From Stieleria tagensis (lineage in GTDB: Bacteria; Planctomycetota; Planctomycetia; Pirellulales; Pirellulaceae): a stretch of 64,000 bases of DNA. Numbering within the stretch: the first letter of the stretch is position 1; each line of letters begins with the position of its first letter. This document shows, piece by piece, positions 8,142-15,543 of this stretch. Where the stretch lies: assembly GCF_024129865.1 (NCBI RefSeq), contig NZ_JAMYFE010000102.1:41252-105251 (forward strand), given 5' to 3'. Both the position numbers and the translations under genes were made by a program. Under the pieces are notes generated by a model, which was given only the letters and a program-made list of their open reading frames with translations, was not told where the DNA came from and ran no database searches.

Positions 8142-10580
8142 GTGGCAATCAGTCTTAACGCTCTCGTTCTTCGCGTCGGTGCCGACACTTCGGGCGTCAC
8201 GAAAGCCGTTCGTGCGGTTCGCTCCGACGTCAGCCGCATCAACCGTGAGTTCCGCACGGCTGCAACCGCAAGCGATCGGCTGCGGGAGGCGTCGCGGTCA
8301 CTGTCACGGGTGCAACAGACCGGGGCACTCAACGCGGGAGAGTTATCGGCGGCAACCAGTGCACTGATCAAAAACTATGGCACTGCCAAGAGTGGAACCG
8401 ACAAGTTCACCGACGCGATCTCCCGCGCCCAGGCTATCGTTAAACAGACCGTCCCTGAGAAGCATCGGCTAATGCAGTCGTTTCGCGACCTGAGGGTTGC
8501 GATGAACCGAGGAGCGATCACTTCGGACGAATACCAATCTGCTCTGACACGGATCAAAGGGCGGATGGTCGAACTGAGGAACGCCGAAAGCGGGTTGGCC
8601 GAACAGACTCGACAGCACCAGCAGCGAATGGAACGGGCGAAGTCGACCGTCCAGCAGATGACACCGGAGACAACCCGCCTGGCCATCCAGATTCGTGAAC
8701 TGCGGTCTGCCTATGCCGCCGGCCAAGTCACCGCCGACCAATTCACGCGTGCGAACAACTCCCTACGGGCGTCCTACCGAGCTGCAAAGGCTGAATCGAA
8801 CGGAACCGCTGAGGCAGCACGAAAGAACGCCGAAAGGCTCACTCGGGTGCGGAGTGTCATCACGTCAACGATTCCACAGGCGGCACGACTGGAAAACCAG
8901 ATGCGTGAATTGCGGATGGAGTTTCGAGCAAACAACATCACCGCCAAAGAGTATGCGACGACCATGACCGCGCTGAAGTCTAAGACAGCCAGCACTGTGT
9001 CGGGCAACCGTGCAGCGGGCAGTTCGTTTATGTTCCTCCGCGGCCACATCGGCGGAGCGATTGCCGCCTACACGGCGTTCAATGCGATCCAGAGCGGGCT
9101 ACAGGATGGATTCTCAATGGATCGGGCGTCACGGCAAATGGCTGTCTTCACGGGCAGTCTTGAGCGTGGAAAGACCATTGTCGCCCAGATGGATCGTTTT
9201 GCAGGCCGAACACCGCTGTCGTTTGAGTCGGTGATTCAAAGTGGATCGCGTCTCGCTGGGTTTGGTGTTGAGATTGATACGGTGATGGATCGCCTACAGC
9301 GACTCGGTGACGTCTCGATGGGCAACTCCGATCAGATGAACCGTCTGTCGCTCGCCTATGGGCAGGTGATCGCCAAGGGCCGGCTGATGGGGCAAGAGGC
9401 GAACCAGTTGCGTGAGGCAGGTTTTCGTCCGCTGATGCTGATCAGCAATCGCACTGGCGAGACAATGGGCGAACTGGTCAAACGGATGGAGCAAGGCAGA
9501 ATTTCGTCCGGTGAGATCGCCCAGGCGTTGACCGATGCGACCAGTGCCGGCGGTGATTTCAATGGCATGTTGTCCAAAATGGCCGACACTACCGAGGGGA
9601 GCGTCAATCGTGCCTCTGAGTCACTTCGACGCCTGAAACGTGACCTGGCTGGCATTTTCTCGGAGGACATCGCAGAAGCCGCCGATTGGATCGGCTACGG
9701 CATCGAGAAGGGCCGGAACATGATCGGATCGGACTTGGCCGCATTCGCCAAGAAGTATCAGGTCGCTTTCAACGCGACCGGGGTTGGCGTGATTCCTGGC
9801 TACGTTCTGCAGCTCGGGAAAGACGCCGACGCCAGTGAAGGGGAAGTCAACGGGCTGGTTGAGACGATCAAAAAACTCGACTCGGCTGTGAAGGCGGTGC
9901 CCGAACTGCCACCTGTTTCGGCAGAAGTCGCCAGCCAGATCGAGCAGTACCGGCAGCGAAACTACGAAATCATTCATGGTCGCGAAGCTGCCGAGCGATA
10001 CAACGCAATGATGAGCGGCGCGACGCAGATTCAGCAGACCGAACTGGCGAACCTGCAAAAGCGAAACCGAATGCTGACCAAATCGAAGGAGTTGGAGGAA
10101 CAGCGTAATCGATTGCAGATTGACCGCATGAACGAGCGTCAACAAAAGCTGTCGACCGATGCTAACGCACTAGCCACCGAAGCTGAGCGACTGCAAGAGA
10201 AGTTCCGAACGCCGTTTCAAGTGCTGACCGACGAACTGATCAAGATCAATCGGCTGAGGGTCGACGGGCTGATCAACCCAAAGACATTCCAGCAAGCACG
10301 GCAAGAAGCGACTGAGAAGTTCCGCAATGAAAACAAGCCGGTCAAGGTGGAACTGCCGCCGACGCTCATGAAGGGCAGCCGTGAGGAATACAAAGCGATT
10401 GCAGAGGCTCGCAGTCGTGCGACCAACCAGGCGTCACGAATGCACCGAGAAGCAATGGCCGAACGAACCGCGCAGCGGATTGCAGCACAGGAAGCAGCCA
10501 AGGCGTCACGAGACACTGCGAACGAAACCGCAGCCGTTGCCGAAGCGATTCGAGAAATGGAAATCGGAGGTGCGGTGTAG
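8142..10580 (+). CDS. Tape-measure protein
   Basis: An 812-residue protein starting at GTG 8142 with GAGG 7 bases upstream. The N-terminal 290 residues are repeated Arg/Ala-rich helices of a long coiled coil. Residues about 295-510 match the tape-measure domain of siphophages (FAGRTPLSFESVIQSGSRLA, a helical GQEANQLREAGFRPLMLISN core, SVNRASESLRRLKRDLAGIF). The C-terminal third is again coiled coil. Such a protein sets tail length, yet no tail-tube, assembly chaperone or tip genes are recognisable nearby. A hydrophobic segment (GGAIAAYTAFNAI) near 305 is short. Confidence 0.8.
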   Translation: MAISLNALVLRVGADTSGVTKAVRAVRSDVSRINREFRTAATASDRLREASRSLSRVQQTGALNAGELSAATSALIKNYGTAKSGTDKFTDAISRAQAIVKQTVPEKHRLMQSFRDLRVAMNRGAITSDEYQSALTRIKGRMVELRNAESGLAEQTRQHQQRMERAKSTVQQMTPETTRLAIQIRELRSAYAAGQVTADQFTRANNSLRASYRAAKAESNGTAEAARKNAERLTRVRSVITSTIPQAARLENQMRELRMEFRANNITAKEYATTMTALKSKTASTVSGNRAAGSSFMFLRGHIGGAIAAYTAFNAIQSGLQDGFSMDRASRQMAVFTGSLERGKTIVAQMDRFAGRTPLSFESVIQSGSRLAGFGVEIDTVMDRLQRLGDVSMGNSDQMNRLSLAYGQVIAKGRLMGQEANQLREAGFRPLMLISNRTGETMGELVKRMEQGRISSGEIAQALTDATSAGGDFNGMLSKMADTTEGSVNRASESLRRLKRDLAGIFSEDIAEAADWIGYGIEKGRNMIGSDLAAFAKKYQVAFNATGVGVIPGYVLQLGKDADASEGEVNGLVETIKKLDSAVKAVPELPPVSAEVASQIEQYRQRNYEIIHGREAAERYNAMMSGATQIQQTELANLQKRNRMLTKSKELEEQRNRLQIDRMNERQQKLSTDANALATEAERLQEKFRTPFQVLTDELIKINRLRVDGLINPKTFQQARQEATEKFRNENKPVKVELPPTLMKGSREEYKAIAEARSRATNQASRMHREAMAERTAQRIAAQEAAKASRDTANETAAVAEAIREMEIGGAV

Positions 10581-10587
10581 CAGGCCG

Positions 10588-10821
10588 ATGCGAATAGATT
10601 TCGACTACGGCACGGCGCTGCAGGAAGCGAATCAGTTGGTTCACCGTGGGCTGTCGATCGATGAAGCCTGCCGGCAGACTGGATTGCCACGAAAGCTATT
10701 CCGCGTTCGGACCAGCCGCCGGTTCACTGAGTTTCTACCGACGCCGGCAGAGATTGCAGCGGCAGCGGCAGAGCTGCGACGGGGACCGATGGGCAACTAT
10801 GGTCATGATGACCACAGTTGA
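10588..10821 (+). CDS. Small HTH protein
   Basis: A 77-residue protein, 7 bases after the tape-measure stop. Residues about 20-45 (HRGLSIDEACRQTGLPRKLF) form a helix-turn-helix. The C-terminus (NYGHDDHS) is encoded by the first palindrome of the array that follows, so the stop codon lies inside a 27-bp near-perfect inverted repeat. The role is unknown; regulation of the following region is possible. Confidence 0.5.
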   Translation: MRIDFDYGTALQEANQLVHRGLSIDEACRQTGLPRKLFRVRTSRRFTEFLPTPAEIAAAAAELRRGPMGNYGHDDHS

Positions 10822-10881
10822 AATTCGGCGTCTTTTCCAACTGAGTGCATCATGCACTCGGTTGCCCAGTGAGCGGTTGAA

Positions 10882-11010
10882 ATGTCTCGCCGGCGAGACA
10901 TTCTCCAGTTGCCTTTATCATGCAGGCAGTTGAGTGCATCATGCACTCGGCTGAAATTCGGTACAAAAAATTGCACCGAATTTCCGAAAGCGGTCGAGTC
11001 AAAAAATTGA
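10882..11010 (+). CDS. Possible 42-residue ORF starting in a palindrome
   Basis: The ATG is inside the palindrome 10881-10902 and the product begins MSRRRDI, the same peptide encoded by the diverged palindrome at 11345. The rest (LQLPLSCRQLSASCTRLKFG...) is not protein-like and may be non-coding or decayed. It is listed because of the shared peptide, not because translation is supported. Confidence 0.2.
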   Translation: MSRRRDILQLPLSCRQLSASCTRLKFGTKNCTEFPKAVESKN

Positions 11011-11186
11011 ACCGGTCGATTCAGGCAAGCGATTTGTCGGCACACATGGGAATCCCCATAAGTGAATTGGTGATCTCACTGGGCAGTTGCGGTCATGATG
11101 ACCGCAACTGGAAAAGACGGGGCTTGCCGGTGCCTACTAAGTTGGTAGGCACGAAATCAACAGTGCCGTGGCTACCAACTTGGTAG
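10920..11186 (+). CDS. Hypothetical protein containing palindrome-encoded peptides
   Basis: An 88-residue basic frame. Palindrome-encoded segments are spaced along it: ECIMHS (residues 5-10), MGIPI, GHDDRN and VPTKLVGTK. Between them are helical, basic stretches (YKKLHRISESGRVKKLNRSI). No ribosome site precedes ATG 10920; the internal ATG at 10941, in the middle of a palindrome, is an alternative. It ends by running into the next frame's start palindrome. The basic, helix-rich character suggests a DNA- or RNA-binding peptide, but this is weak. Confidence 0.35.
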   Translation: MQAVECIMHSAEIRYKKLHRISESGRVKKLNRSIQASDLSAHMGIPISELVISLGSCGHDDRNWKRRGLPVPTKLVGTKSTVPWLPTW

Positions 11187-11431
11187 CCACTCGATCCACG
11201 GTGCAGAAGTTGACCGCTGCCAATGCGATCGATGAGGCGATTGAGGCGGGAGAGGCGAAGTCGGTCAGGAACGAAACGGGGCAACCTGTTTATCAACTTG
11301 ATAAACACGAGATTGCACCAGCCGAAGTTGATCGCCGTGAGTTTGAAATGTCCCGACGTCGGGACATTTCGTTAAGCCAACTGTTGACCATGTCAACATC
11401 GAGCGGCGACCCGAAACAACTTTTCTTGTGA
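11168..11431 (+). CDS. Hypothetical protein containing palindrome-encoded peptides
   Basis: An 87-residue frame starting at a GTG that is the first codon of the 23-bp palindrome 11168-11190 and overlapping the previous frame by 19 bases. It carries the palindrome peptides MATNLVAT, VYQLDKH and EMSRRRDIS, separated by acidic helical segments (AIDEAIEAGEAKSVR). The stop is immediately followed by the ATG of the next small ORF. Product composition is reasonably protein-like. The function is unknown. Confidence 0.4.
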   Translation: MATNLVATRSTVQKLTAANAIDEAIEAGEAKSVRNETGQPVYQLDKHEIAPAEVDRREFEMSRRRDISLSQLLTMSTSSGDPKQLFL

Positions 11432-11569
11432 ATGTTGTTGACAACGGTGGTTGGGATCGGGCAAACTCTGGTTTCTGTCTGGCTGTTGTGGTTGCTTCAA
11501 AACGATCATGACTTGACCGACTCGGTTGTTCATCCGAGCGGTGACGACGCCAAATCGTTGACTTCTTGA
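11432..11569 (+). CDS. Small single-pass membrane protein
   Basis: A 45-residue frame whose ATG directly follows the previous TGA. Residues 2-22 (LLTTVVGIGQTLVSVWLLWL) form one hydrophobic helix, followed by a polar acidic tail. In a phage-like element such proteins may act as holins or membrane anchors. There is no second lysis gene nearby to support this. Confidence 0.4.
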   Translation: MLLTTVVGIGQTLVSVWLLWLLQNDHDLTDSVVHPSGDDAKSLTS

Positions 11570-11654
11570 CAAAGGAAATGCCCTAGCGAATCGATGCGTG
11601 AATGGTGCGCGAAGTTTTGATCCGGAAAAGTCCGGGGAGCAATGCCCTATTCGG

Positions 11655-11677
11655 TCGGGAGTCAACGCCCGATTTTT
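11655..11677 (+). terminator. Possible intrinsic terminator
   Basis: TCGGG and CCCGA flank an 8-base loop and are followed by five T residues. It lies in the 169-bp gap before the next gene. That gap also contains a CCGGA-AAAG-TCCGG hairpin at 11622-11635. The stem is short, so strength is doubtful. Confidence 0.35.
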
Positions 11678-11738
11678 GAAGCGTGTCGATTCGCTTGGGC
11701 GTGCGCGTGCCGAATCGGTGCGCAAGGGGATTTTTCCC

Positions 11739-12149
11739 ATGAGTTATCTATCAGCCGTCCAGCTGGATCGAGAACCAGGCGACCCAACCCCGAAGCAGAT
11801 CAGCCGAGAGTGCTCCAAGCTTCGACTGCGGCGATCCATCGTTGAACCGATCAGCAATCGAAAGCAGGCGTTGATTCGTCTGCTGAGACGACGCCCAGGG
11901 ACGACCGTTGCCGAAATCACCAGCGAGTTGCGAACGACTCCGCAAACGGTGGCCAAGTATCTGGCTGATCTAATAGCCCGCGGCATGGTCGAAGCCAGGG
12001 AGGGCAGCTATCCGGTCGGCTATTCAGTCGCCGGCGTTGACATCGATGCAGAACGCATGGAGTCCGCCGACGCGATCCTGAAGCGTTTCAGAGACCACGC
12101 CGTTGCACACGTCAACCGAGCCCGTCGCCCGCTGGCAATGGCCGGCTGA
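11739..12149 (+). CDS. Winged-helix DNA-binding protein
   Basis: A 136-residue protein; AAGGGGA lies 8 bases before ATG 11739. Residues about 45-100 (NRKQALIRLLRRRPGTTVAE, then LRTTPQTVAKYLADLIARGMV and a GSYPVGYSV wing) are a clear winged helix of the type used by phage and archaeal-type regulators. The N-terminal 40 residues are basic and unassigned. It follows the palindrome array and is a natural candidate to bind some of those sites, but that is inference from position. Confidence 0.6.
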   Translation: MSYLSAVQLDREPGDPTPKQISRECSKLRLRRSIVEPISNRKQALIRLLRRRPGTTVAEITSELRTTPQTVAKYLADLIARGMVEAREGSYPVGYSVAGVDIDAERMESADAILKRFRDHAVAHVNRARRPLAMAG

Positions 12150-12195
12150 GCGTCTTCCTGATCACTCTCGAACCAAACTCTCAAATCAAACTGCA

Positions 12196-12723
12196 ATGAT
12201 CACAACATCAAACCAGATCGACAAAACCGAAGGCGAGTTGACCCAGCTGCGATCACTGGACGAAATCCGTCAACGTCGCTTCGAAATGCACCGAAGTCGG
12301 AAGCAGTCATTCGCGGACGCAAAGAAACCCGTCGCCCCGCTGGCCGTCAAAGTTGCTGAGGCAACCAAGCCACCAAAGATCAAGATCGTCTTCACGATGG
12401 AGACGCTAGAGCGATACGACACCATTCACGGCACCGTTGAACGAATGGCAGTTGACCAACCGCTCGATGCGTTGCCGATCGCTCGTGCCCTGCTGGCGTC
12501 CCTGTTGCGTCTGTCGTGGGCCAGGGTGTCTGGCAAGAGGCTGACCAACCCCGCAGCAACCGAAGTGCCGCACAAGCTGTTCCTGCGACAGGCGGTCACC
12601 AAGGACGCTATGCGGCGACTGAACCACGCAATCAAAAAAGAAACGTCCGCGTCGAACCTGCTGGAATGCTCCCGCGCGTTGCTGGTCTGGCTGGCATCTG
12701 ATCCGGAGTCAGTGCTGCAATGA
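12196..12723 (+). CDS. Hypothetical protein
   Basis: A 175-residue mostly helical basic protein from ATG 12196. There is a charged N-terminal coiled segment (LDEIRQRRFEMHRSRKQSFAD), then two helical blocks. It has no motif I recognise. The stop overlaps the following ATG (ATGA), indicating coupling. Confidence 0.5.
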   Translation: MITTSNQIDKTEGELTQLRSLDEIRQRRFEMHRSRKQSFADAKKPVAPLAVKVAEATKPPKIKIVFTMETLERYDTIHGTVERMAVDQPLDALPIARALLASLLRLSWARVSGKRLTNPAATEVPHKLFLRQAVTKDAMRRLNHAIKKETSASNLLECSRALLVWLASDPESVLQ

Positions 12724-12956
12724 AAGTCACGACCACCACTTGCGGCGTGCGAGTCCAGGCGTCGACCGCCAAGGAAAACGCAGTTGTCACCGTCATGGTG
12801 CAGCTGTTGGCGATGGCAGCAGGTGTCACCGACGAAGAGCAGTCACGTCACAGCGTGCAGCAAGGTCCAGATGCGACCTGGCGAAACTGGGTTGAGATCC
12901 CCAGTCGGCTGTATTACGGGCCGCTGAAGCAGGCGTCAGGGACGCCCACACGATAG
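12720..12956 (+). CDS. Small hypothetical protein
   Basis: A 78-residue protein coupled to the previous gene by ATGA. The first half is Thr/Val-rich with a beta character, then a hydrophobic helix (VTVMVQLLAMAAG) and a polar tail. The 261 bases between its stop and the methyltransferase start hold no convincing gene or structure. Confidence 0.45.
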   Translation: MKVTTTTCGVRVQASTAKENAVVTVMVQLLAMAAGVTDEEQSRHSVQQGPDATWRNWVEIPSRLYYGPLKQASGTPTR

Positions 12957-13217
12957 CTGGCAATCCGCCGGCAAGATGAATGCAGGACAGGCCGCATCGG
13001 CCGTCCGCGAACCACAGGACCAGATTCCGCTGGCGGTGATGAGTGTCACCCAAGGGGACGAAGTCCGCGCTGGATGAATCGGTATTAACGAACACTTGCC
13101 GATTGTTGGTGTCGACCATGCTTTTGCTCCGAATCATTGAAAAACGCAGCGATTGGGTATTGCGCCATCCACTCCGCGGCGCTAAAAAGACGGTCATCCA
13201 ACACGTCAGAGATCACC

Positions 13218-14045
13218 ATGAAAGCAACAACCAAACGCAGATCCGCACCTATCAAATGGCATGGTGGGAAGCACTACCTTGCAGAACGCATTGTCGGGTT
13301 GATGCCGAAGCATGTGCACTACGTGGAGCCGTTTTTCGGTGGCGGAGCTGTCTTGTTCCGCAAGCCCGGGTTAATGATTGATCGACACTCCGAAGTGATC
13401 AACGATCGCTACGGTGAGTTGACAAACTTTTGGCGTGTTTTGCAGTCGGCCGCCGATTTTGAAGAGTTTAAAAAACGCGTCAGCTTGACACCGTTTTCGA
13501 AAGTTGAGTTTGAGCGTGCTTGTAATGTTGTTGACGGCACTAGCACCGACAGAGCGATTGCGTTCTTCATTCGGTACCGACAGTCACGACAGGGCCTTGG
13601 ACGAGACTTTGCGACCATGTCCCGCAGTCGCACACGCCGGGGCATGAACGAACAAGTTTCGTCTTGGCTGTCTGCCATCGAGGGATTGGATGAAGCACAC
13701 GAACGGCTGCAGCGAGTTGTGATCTACTGCGAGGATGCCCGCCAAGTGATTGAGCGGGAAGATTCAGCGCATACGTTTTTCTACTGCGATCCGCCATACC
13801 TATCGTCGACTCGGGTTGTGAAGCAAGCCTACACATGCGAGATGAACGACGAGGATCATGCGGGGCTTTTGTCAACACTCGCGAAGCTTCAGGGGAAGTT
13901 CGCGTTGAGCGGCTACCGATGCGATCTCTACGACAGCGTTGCGTCAAAGCACGGATGGCAACGAACGGACATTGAAATCGACAACAAAGCGTCAAGTCAG
14001 AAGACGAAGCCGAAAAAGGTCGAGTCAGTTTGGACCAACTACTGA
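13218..14045 (+). CDS. DNA adenine-N6 methyltransferase, D12 class (Dam-like)
   Basis: A 275-residue enzyme that would transfer a methyl group from SAM to adenine N6 in a short DNA site. Motifs in D12 order are the N-terminal PIKWHGGK, motif I VEPFFGGGAV near residue 35-45, an RNxxR-like RYRQSRQGLG segment, and the catalytic DPPY at 191-194, followed by LALSGYR-like motif V. Both ends look complete. No restriction endonuclease is visible, so it is an orphan enzyme, as often found on phages, where it can protect element DNA or alter regulation. Its end overlaps a convergent gene by 7 bases. An in-frame upstream extension to 13137 lacks a ribosome site. Confidence 0.85.
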   Translation: MKATTKRRSAPIKWHGGKHYLAERIVGLMPKHVHYVEPFFGGGAVLFRKPGLMIDRHSEVINDRYGELTNFWRVLQSAADFEEFKKRVSLTPFSKVEFERACNVVDGTSTDRAIAFFIRYRQSRQGLGRDFATMSRSRTRRGMNEQVSSWLSAIEGLDEAHERLQRVVIYCEDARQVIEREDSAHTFFYCDPPYLSSTRVVKQAYTCEMNDEDHAGLLSTLAKLQGKFALSGYRCDLYDSVASKHGWQRTDIEIDNKASSQKTKPKKVESVWTNY

Positions 14046-14545
14046 GCCTTTCGAACGTTCATCAACGTTGACAAAATCATTTCGTCTGACAAGTCTGGGC
14101 ACTTGGCTTTATTTCGTACGAACTGGCAGAGTTGCCTCGCTTCGCGAGGGTGACAAACCAAGTTGTCGACCGTCTGATTTTTGTACATGTCCACATGAGC
14201 ATTCACCAACAGATCGCGAAAGGCGTCAGGCTTCATTTTGCAACCTGCGTCCTTCAGGCGTTTATCAAGCCTTCGGTTTGTTCGCTCTCGCTTTAGTCCT
14301 TTGGGGCAGTCCTTTTTCTTTCGAATGTTCAACAACGTCTTCAGTGGGACCACATCAGGCATCCATTCAAGGTCGGTATCTTTGCGGACGATCTCGCAGT
14401 ACTCCCTTGCCTGGCTTGGCTCGCACACCAAGTCATCTAGCGTTTTGCCGGGCATGTGCTCAGCAAAGAGTCCAAGCAGGCGTTTCTTGAATTGCTCGGG
14501 AGTGTCTGACGATTTACAAGCTGCCAATTCTGCTTTAAGTCTCAT
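14039..14545 (-). CDS. Hypothetical protein with an internal duplication
   Basis: A 168-residue protein read toward the methyltransferase. It consists of two similar segments of about 60 residues (roughly 18-78 and 105-168), each with a helix, an LDDLVC or VDNLVC motif, an AREYCEIVR or ARQLCQFVR motif, and an L-x-TLLNIRK or L-x-TLMNVRK ending. A basic linker joins them. The conserved Cys in LVC and in the second helix may matter. I do not recognise the family. It is the only leftward gene in the element, so it may be a cargo gene with its own promoter. Confidence 0.6.
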   Translation of the reverse strand: MRLKAELAACKSSDTPEQFKKRLLGLFAEHMPGKTLDDLVCEPSQAREYCEIVRKDTDLEWMPDVVPLKTLLNIRKKKDCPKGLKRERTNRRLDKRLKDAGCKMKPDAFRDLLVNAHVDMYKNQTVDNLVCHPREARQLCQFVRNKAKCPDLSDEMILSTLMNVRKAQ

Positions 14546-14613
14546 TGCGGGTCCGTCTGAGTGTTCGAAAACAAGCTGTGTAGAAATCTCACAAGAGTGT
14601 AGTCGACCCCGCC

Positions 14614-14838
14614 ATGCCGAGGGGTGTCGGATTGCACGATCCGGGTCCTTTCCAGAGGGCATTGCGGGGGTATCCGCTCGAAGAGCTTTTGGTGGCAGGT
14701 AAAATTTGGACTATTGCCATCACCGTCACTGCCGACGACCCGGCGACTGACAACGAACTGACCGGACGTGACAGCGATCCCTGCAATCCTGAATCGCATC
14801 ATCACCGATCAGGGAGGGAATCAGATGCAATCGTTTAA
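14614..14838 (+). CDS. Possible small hypothetical protein
   Basis: A 74-residue frame in the gap right of the leftward gene. The middle (YPLEELLVAGKIWTIAITVTAD) is compatible with a short folded domain, while the C-terminus is polar and His/Ser-rich. It overlaps the next gene's start by 14 bases. No ribosome site is visible before the ATG, so confidence is low. Confidence 0.3.
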   Translation: MPRGVGLHDPGPFQRALRGYPLEELLVAGKIWTIAITVTADDPATDNELTGRDSDPCNPESHHHRSGRESDAIV

Positions 14839-15043
14839 GGTGGCCGCGGGAGTGTTTGTCGAGGTCTGCGAAGTGAACCAGCGGAACTGGCGATCGTTCA
14901 AGACCACCAAAGAAAACCGATTCAATGAACCGATCAGCCGAACCCGATCGACGGTGCTTTTCCGATCCGGCCGCTGGATGATGCGGGTCAAGCCGGATTT
15001 CGTTCAAATGCACAACGGGCTTCGGTGGGTGCGGATGAAGTGA
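14825..15043 (+). CDS. Small basic hypothetical protein
   Basis: A 72-residue protein with GGAGGG 8 bases before ATG 14825, which is one of the best ribosome sites in the element. It is rich in Arg, Trp and Phe with a beta pattern (STVLFRSGRWMMRVKPDFVQ), suggesting a small barrel or nucleic-acid-binding fold. The family is not recognised. Confidence 0.5.
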   Translation: MQSFKVAAGVFVEVCEVNQRNWRSFKTTKENRFNEPISRTRSTVLFRSGRWMMRVKPDFVQMHNGLRWVRMK

Positions 15044-15135
15044 TCATTTAGCGAATCAGCCCTGGAGGTTGATACAGGTTACGAACCAAGCCAAGATAAG
15101 GCACAAACTCAGTTGCCTGTGCGAGTGCGAGAACA

Positions 15136-15543
15136 ATGAAAATGATTCGTGACATGGACTTGGTTCGCCGGATACTGCTGACAATCCGAAACTGGGAGGG
15201 CAGGCCAGACATTTACCAAGTCTACGCTTCGGTCAAAAATCTTGCCGCGGAAGATCACGACCCAGATCCGATCCGATTCATGGACGATTCGTTTCATTAT
15301 CACATGGAGATCATGATTGCCGAGAACCTTATTCAGTGTAGCCACGGGGCAGTAGATTGCTTTGATGAGTTTTTCGACATCGTTCTAACGTGGACTGGCC
15401 AAGATCTTGCCAGCAACATCGCCAACGATTCAGTTTGGAATCGTGTGCATGGAAAAATGAGGTCCTCGGGGCTCACGGCCATTGGATTCGAGTTGATAAA
15501 GAAGTTCGCAACCGAGTTTACTGCGCAGCAATTTCGTTCTTAG
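15136..15543 (+). CDS. DUF2513 family protein
   Basis: A 135-residue protein with the DUF2513 layout: an initial RDMDLVRRILLTI helix, a middle YHMEIMIAENLIQC segment, then LTWTGQDLASNIANDSVWNRV, which is the family's most conserved part. DUF2513 is a winged-helix-like family frequent on prophages; its function is not known. It is the last gene before the element's right end. Confidence 0.75.
   Translation: MKMIRDMDLVRRILLTIRNWEGRPDIYQVYASVKNLAAEDHDPDPIRFMDDSFHYHMEIMIAENLIQCSHGAVDCFDEFFDIVLTWTGQDLASNIANDSVWNRVHGKMRSSGLTAIGFELIKKFATEFTAQQFRS

Larger units (their letters stand above)
10794..11398 (+). repeat. Array of about thirteen palindromes, several in covarying pairs
   Basis: Palindromes (mostly 10-13 bp arms, 0 or 1 central base) lie at 10794-10820, 10838-10864, 10881-10902, 10927-10953, 10953-10984 (10-bp arms, 12-base loop), 11008-11023, 11046-11059, 11084-11110, 11130-11152, 11168-11190, 11287-11307, 11345-11370 and 11382-11398. 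Cores that recur are GGTCATGATGACC (twice), GAGTGCATCATGCACTC (twice), ATGTC..GACAT (twice) and TTGGTAG with its complement (twice). Where two copies differ, paired bases change together. Most non-Watson-Crick pairs are G-U on the + strand, which favours selection on a + strand RNA hairpin. Units differ and have no constant spacer, so this is not CRISPR. In frame the palindromes encode short peptides such as ECIMHS, GHDD and EMSRRRDI. Confidence 0.85.

Noticed and set aside
10794..11398. CRISPR array
   Set aside because: Repeat units differ from each other and spacing is irregular; no constant repeat with unique spacers and no cas genes.
12826..13197. Leftward frame of 123 codons in the gap before the methyltransferase
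   Set aside because: It overlaps the 3' end of a plausible rightward gene, has no ribosome site and no recognisable motif; the 78-residue part from an internal ATG is only mildly protein-like.
13218..14545. Restriction-modification system
   Set aside because: Only the methyltransferase is recognised; the convergent protein has no nuclease motif.
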